Positions 5,654-5,912 of a stretch of 5,912 bases of DNA are shown here, piece after piece. This DNA is from an uncultured bacterium (GTDB lineage Bacteria; Cyanobacteriota; Vampirovibrionia; Gastranaerophilales; Gastranaerophilaceae), in NCBI GenBank assembly GCA_949286405.1, contig CASECH010000111.1:1-5912 (forward strand), read 5' to 3'. How positions within the stretch are numbered: the first letter of the stretch is position 1; each line of letters opens with the position of its first letter. The notes under the pieces were generated by a model. That model was not told the DNA's origin, did no database searches, and saw nothing but the letters and a program-made list of their open reading frames with translations. The position numbers and the translations under genes are program-made.

Positions 5654-5912
5654 TCACTTTTTCAACTTCTCTGGATAAATATTCCATTTTATATCAGGAT
5701 TTTTTCTAAACCAAGTTAATTGACGTTTTGCATAATTTCTCGTATTCCGTTTGAGTTTTTCAACAGCTTCATCAAGAGAAATTATGCCATCCAAATATTG
5801 AGTCATCTCCTGATAACCTATTGTATTAACGATATTATATATATGACCATGTTTTTTTAATAAAAATTTAGTTTCGTCAATCAAACCATTCTCAATCATT
5901 AAATCAACTCGA
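5654..5912 (-). CDS. miaA: tRNA dimethylallyltransferase MiaA, C-terminal part only (N-terminus outside window)
   Basis: MiaA adds a dimethylallyl group to N6 of adenosine 37 in tRNAs that read codons starting with U, which strengthens codon pairing. The window holds the last 85 residues, ending in TGA (5656-5654). The frame stays open to the window edge. An internal ATG at 5899 is not the true start, because the codons before it read R-V-D-L and complete the family motif RVDLMIENGLIDE. Other family marks are NTIGYQEMTQYLDG, then ISLDEAVEKLKRNTR and the highly conserved NYAKRQLTWFRKNP. The ATP-binding P-loop and the catalytic residues lie outside the window. The stop codon touches the stop codon of the convergent repeat-protein gene with no spacer. 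Confidence 0.95.
   Translation of the reverse strand, partial: RVDLMIENGLIDETKFLLKKHGHIYNIVNTIGYQEMTQYLDGIISLDEAVEKLKRNTRNYAKRQLTWFRKNPDIKWNIYPEKLKK

Overview
This 5.9 kb A+T-rich window is ordinary bacterial chromosome: five compact housekeeping genes plus one lineage-type secreted repeat protein. No RNA gene, insertion sequence, CRISPR array or phage gene is visible. The organism is not certain. A nifU-nifS pair with no nitrogenase genes beside it, a DnaX tail of the cyanobacterial kind, and an exported protein built from short 'LExxxFGxxFxNDxxxxRLxRL' repeats together suggest a non-photosynthetic relative of Cyanobacteria (Vampirovibrionia/Melainabacteria, for example Gastranaerophilales from the gut). 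This is inference from pattern memory, not a database result.

Layout. On the minus strand, 1-1481 is dnaX (clamp-loader gamma/tau subunit), cut at its C-terminus by the window edge. A 43-bp divergent spacer (1482-1524) holds the dnaX extended -10 box and the weak ribosome site of the next gene. On the plus strand, 1525-2412 is an S66-family LD-carboxypeptidase. After a 92-bp gap come nifU (2505-3356) and nifS (3356-4555), which overlap by one base and form a two-gene Fe-S cluster assembly operon. The operon ends in a run of hairpins, the last of which is a good intrinsic terminator (4594-4631). Next on the plus strand is an exported protein of unknown function (4697-5653) with a signal peptide, three blocks of about 23-residue repeats and a hydrophobic C-terminal tail. 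Its stop codon directly abuts the stop codon of the convergent miaA gene (minus strand, 5654-5912), which is cut at its N-terminus by the window edge.

Functional links. NifS removes sulfur from cysteine and passes it to the NifU scaffold, making [Fe-S] clusters for the whole cell; MiaA-modified tRNAs are normally further processed by MiaB, a radical-SAM Fe-S enzyme and so a plausible client, though miaB is not in the window. dnaX and the carboxypeptidase belong to replication and to peptidoglycan recycling and show no functional tie to the operon. The item most worth a second look is the repeat protein: its family is not one I can name, and its build (export signal, paired repeats, acidic Tyr/Asp-rich middle, tail anchor) suggests a role at the cell envelope.
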